Below, one piece after another: positions 62,304 through 64,000 of a stretch of 64,000 nucleotides of DNA. Each line of letters opens with the position of its first letter. The first letter of the stretch is position 1. This DNA comes from JAWWOW01 sp033851265 (lineage in GTDB: Bacteria; Actinomycetota; Actinomycetes; JAWWOW01): positions 1-64,000 of the forward strand of contig JAWWOW010000023.1 in the NCBI GenBank assembly GCA_033851265.1. Direction: 5' to 3'. The notes beneath the pieces are model-generated. The model did no database searches. It was given only the letters and a program-made list of their open reading frames with translations, and was not told the DNA's origin. Made by a program: the position numbers and the translations under genes.

Positions 62304-63680
62304 TCAGTCGTTGAGGTTCTGGATTTCGCTGCCGTCCTCGTCGCGGACGGGTCGGCTGCCGAGGGGAGCCTGCAGCGTCACCGGAGTGTGCTTGATCTGC
62401 GCGAGCTCGATGCAGGCGGTGTCGGGGTCCATCGGCTGGATGTTCTCCGCGGTGATGATGACGGTGATCGACGTGGCCGACTCCTTGGCAGTGCCGACGT
62501 AGTCCGCCTTCGGGCACACACCGACGGAGTACTCGACGGTGAGTGTGCGCCCATCCGAGCTGACCGTGTAACTGCTCGGCCGCGGGTTCGGCACGGTGCT
62601 CGTGGGCGGGCCGGGGTCTACTGAGGACGGCTTGCCAGTGGGCTCGGTCGCCGGGTGCGAGGGGCCCGGGAGGTAGCGCGGCTCGACCGCGACCTGAGCG
62701 ATCGGTTGGTCCAGGCCGACGACACTGAACAGCCACGAGGGCACCAGTACCGGTCGCCCGTTGTCGCGGTACTGCAGCGACAACCCGAGGGTGGCTCCCG
62801 TAACAACCTGCTCGACCATGCCGCAGGACTTGCCGATCTGGCACGGCATGTCTGCTGCAAGCGGTCGGGGCTGCATCTTCAGCTGCTCGAACGCCGCGCG
62901 AGCCGAGATCAAGGGGTACGCCGGTCCCTCGCTTGTCGTGGCCAGCCAACCGTTGCCGAACAGGACTCGGCCGGTGTTGCCAACCGTCACCGATGTCGTG
63001 AACCCGCTGGTCTGCAGACCGGAGACGATCGGGTCGGCAGTCACGTAGACGCCGCCGTCACCCGCTGAACCGACATGCGTGGTTGCCGAACCGACGCCGG
63101 CTGCGTTGAACACCGTCGTTGCGATGGTCTTGGCCGTCGCCGCTGCAATGGTCTTCAACGGCTTGGGCGGCGGTGCGACGGTGCGGCCGCTCGTGCCGGA
63201 GCCGCTTCCGCTGCTCGTCCCGGGGGCGGCAGTGACAACAGCGCTGCCCGATGTGCATCCGACAGCTTGGTCGGCAGCGGCAGGTGGCGAACAGACAGCG
63301 ACGTCCTGTCCATATGACCACGGCTGGCCGGTGTCGTCGCGGACCGACAGCTTCGACCCCGCTGTCCACGACGCACCGATGCGACGCGGGTGGCCAACTT
63401 GGAGCGCGCTCGTCAATCGGGTGACTGCGTCGCGGTCGACCGGACCACGCGACAGCTCACGAATGTGCGCGGGCGCCGGGATCCCGCTGGGCAGGGACCC
63501 CGACAGCCGATATCCACCGTTGCCCTTCACTCCGGCAGCCGCTGGCGCGGCCAGATCAGCGGCACCCGCGGCTGCGAGCGCAAGCGGAGGCGGCGTACCA
63601 CCGCCGCTAGAACTGCCGTTACCGCACGCGGCGAGGGGGATGGCCAGCGCGGCCGCGACAGCGACGACAGGAAGACGCAT
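62304..63680 (-). CDS. Lipoprotein of unknown function
   Basis: A 458-residue protein. ATG 63680 gives a signal peptide with a lipobox IPLAACGNG (Cys about residue 19); the frame is open upstream but lacks this context. The mature part contains ISRIPAPAHIRELSRG-type N-region, a FEQLKMQPRPLAADMPCQIGKSCGMVEQVVTGATLGLSLQYRDNGRPVLVPSWLFSVVGLDQPIAQVAVEPRYL core, a Pro/Thr linker and a C-terminal domain with two cysteines (SVGVCPKADY, DTACIEL) that looks like an independent beta domain. I do not recognise it; an anchored extracellular binding or wall protein is plausible. Confidence 0.7.
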   Translation of the reverse strand: MRLPVVAVAAALAIPLAACGNGSSSGGGTPPPLALAAAGAADLAAPAAAGVKGNGGYRLSGSLPSGIPAPAHIRELSRGPVDRDAVTRLTSALQVGHPRRIGASWTAGSKLSVRDDTGQPWSYGQDVAVCSPPAAADQAVGCTSGSAVVTAAPGTSSGSGSGTSGRTVAPPPKPLKTIAAATAKTIATTVFNAAGVGSATTHVGSAGDGGVYVTADPIVSGLQTSGFTTSVTVGNTGRVLFGNGWLATTSEGPAYPLISARAAFEQLKMQPRPLAADMPCQIGKSCGMVEQVVTGATLGLSLQYRDNGRPVLVPSWLFSVVGLDQPIAQVAVEPRYLPGPSHPATEPTGKPSSVDPGPPTSTVPNPRPSSYTVSSDGRTLTVEYSVGVCPKADYVGTAKESATSITVIITAENIQPMDPDTACIELAQIKHTPVTLQAPLGSRPVRDEDGSEIQNLND

Positions 63681-63743
63681 AGGCCTTGGACGGTACGCCA
63701 GCCAAACCGGTTCCCTCAGCCAATCAACAACGGCCCGATTCAC

Positions 63744-63956
63744 TCAGGTGCCGTAGTCGCCCATTCCGTCGACCATCGACTTGGTCGTGTCGGGGATCGC
63801 GATCGGCTCGCGTTGGTCGGGCAGCTGGAGGACGCGGCGAAGCGGCCGCTGCACGGTCAGGTCGATGAAGCGCCGTGGCAGCTGCGCGCAGTCGGCGATG
63901 AGATCCGCCAACCGGTCGGGCTCGACCTCTGAAGGCAGAGTCCGATGGGTGGTCAC
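63744..63956 (-). CDS. Hypothetical 70-residue protein
   Basis: GTG start at 63956 with GGAGG 5 nt upstream. The sequence MTTHRTLPSEVEPDRLADLIADCAQLPRRFIDLTVQRPLRRVLQLPDQREPIAIPDTTKSMVDGMGDYGT is helical in the first half with no membrane segment. I do not recognise it. It lies 63 nt upstream of the lipoprotein gene on the same strand and may be cotranscribed. Confidence 0.6.
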   Translation of the reverse strand: MTTHRTLPSEVEPDRLADLIADCAQLPRRFIDLTVQRPLRRVLQLPDQREPIAIPDTTKSMVDGMGDYGT

Positions 63957-64000
63957 GAAGTCCTCCGGTGGGTGCGTCGGTACCTTTCCCTTGCACCGTA

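Noticed and set aside
1..64000. tRNA, rRNA, tmRNA genes, phage or insertion sequences
   Set aside because: No cloverleaf with a TTCRANY arm, no transposase or integrase motif and no terminal direct repeats were recognised in the intergenic stretches; a computed search (tRNAscan, Infernal) would settle it.

Overview
This window looks like a chromosomal segment of a high-GC actinomycete. The evidence is dense, mostly convergent or divergent high-GC coding, frequent GTG/TTG starts, a GlnR-type operator, a GlnE adenylyltransferase next to a GlnA2-type glutamine synthetase, DUF4191, DUF3043 and RDD proteins, F420 biology, and the gene neighbourhood lipB-lipA-DUF4191-RDD-glnA1-glnE-glnA2-panB known from Mycobacterium and Streptomyces. 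It reads as a core/accessory housekeeping region, with no phage, IS element, CRISPR, tRNA or rRNA that I could see.

Layout. 0-12 kb: a Lys/Ala-rich histone H1-like protein with perfect 48-bp tandem repeats, two uncharacterised proteins, an F420-dependent NADP reductase, a BtuF-like cytosolic protein, a PAP2 phosphatase, panB, nadE, a large orphan sensor kinase, a secreted subtilase with a GTNWS-repeat tail, and a GGDEF protein. 13-30 kb: nitrogen block (glnA2, class I amidotransferase, glnE, and later glnA1 under a GlnR box) interleaved with three MFS exporters, an epoxide-hydrolase-like enzyme, an IPC-synthase-like PAP2 protein, the ATP-grasp/alpha-E/transglutaminase trio and a methyltransferase. 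31-42 kb: lipoate and 2-oxoacid dehydrogenase block (lipA, lipB, sucB, lpdA), a pseudokinase, a TIGR01777 epimerase, pepA and an acidic secreted protein. 42-44 kb: gcvT and DUF421.

44-53 kb is the most interesting part. It is one minus-strand operon of eight genes joined by 1-8 nt overlaps, headed by a clear cobalamin riboswitch. It encodes a sortase-anchored alpha/alpha-repeat protein, a membrane-anchored protein resembling DUF4430 (the beta domain of animal transcobalamin/intrinsic factor), a complete ECF transporter (EcfT, fused EcfA-A', S component), a metallo-beta-lactamase-CobU fusion, CobT and CobS. I read it as a surface corrinoid-capture, import and nucleotide-loop-assembly module, with a bacterial transcobalamin split over two genes.

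53-64 kb: a small actinobacterial protein coupled to a beta-carbonic anhydrase, a lysozyme-like membrane protein, an ABC-2 exporter with a LolA-like partner, an aldo/keto reductase, DUF3043, nadA, glycerate kinase, an ErpA/HesB-type Fe-S carrier, a lipoprotein and a 70-residue protein at the edge. Cofactor genes recur throughout: CoA (panB), NAD (nadA, nadE), lipoate (lipA, lipB), one-carbon (gcvT), B12 (cobUTS) and Fe-S. Intergenic DNA holds a 50-bp element present in two copies, two perfect DnaA boxes flanking a 16-bp palindrome, and several strong hairpins.
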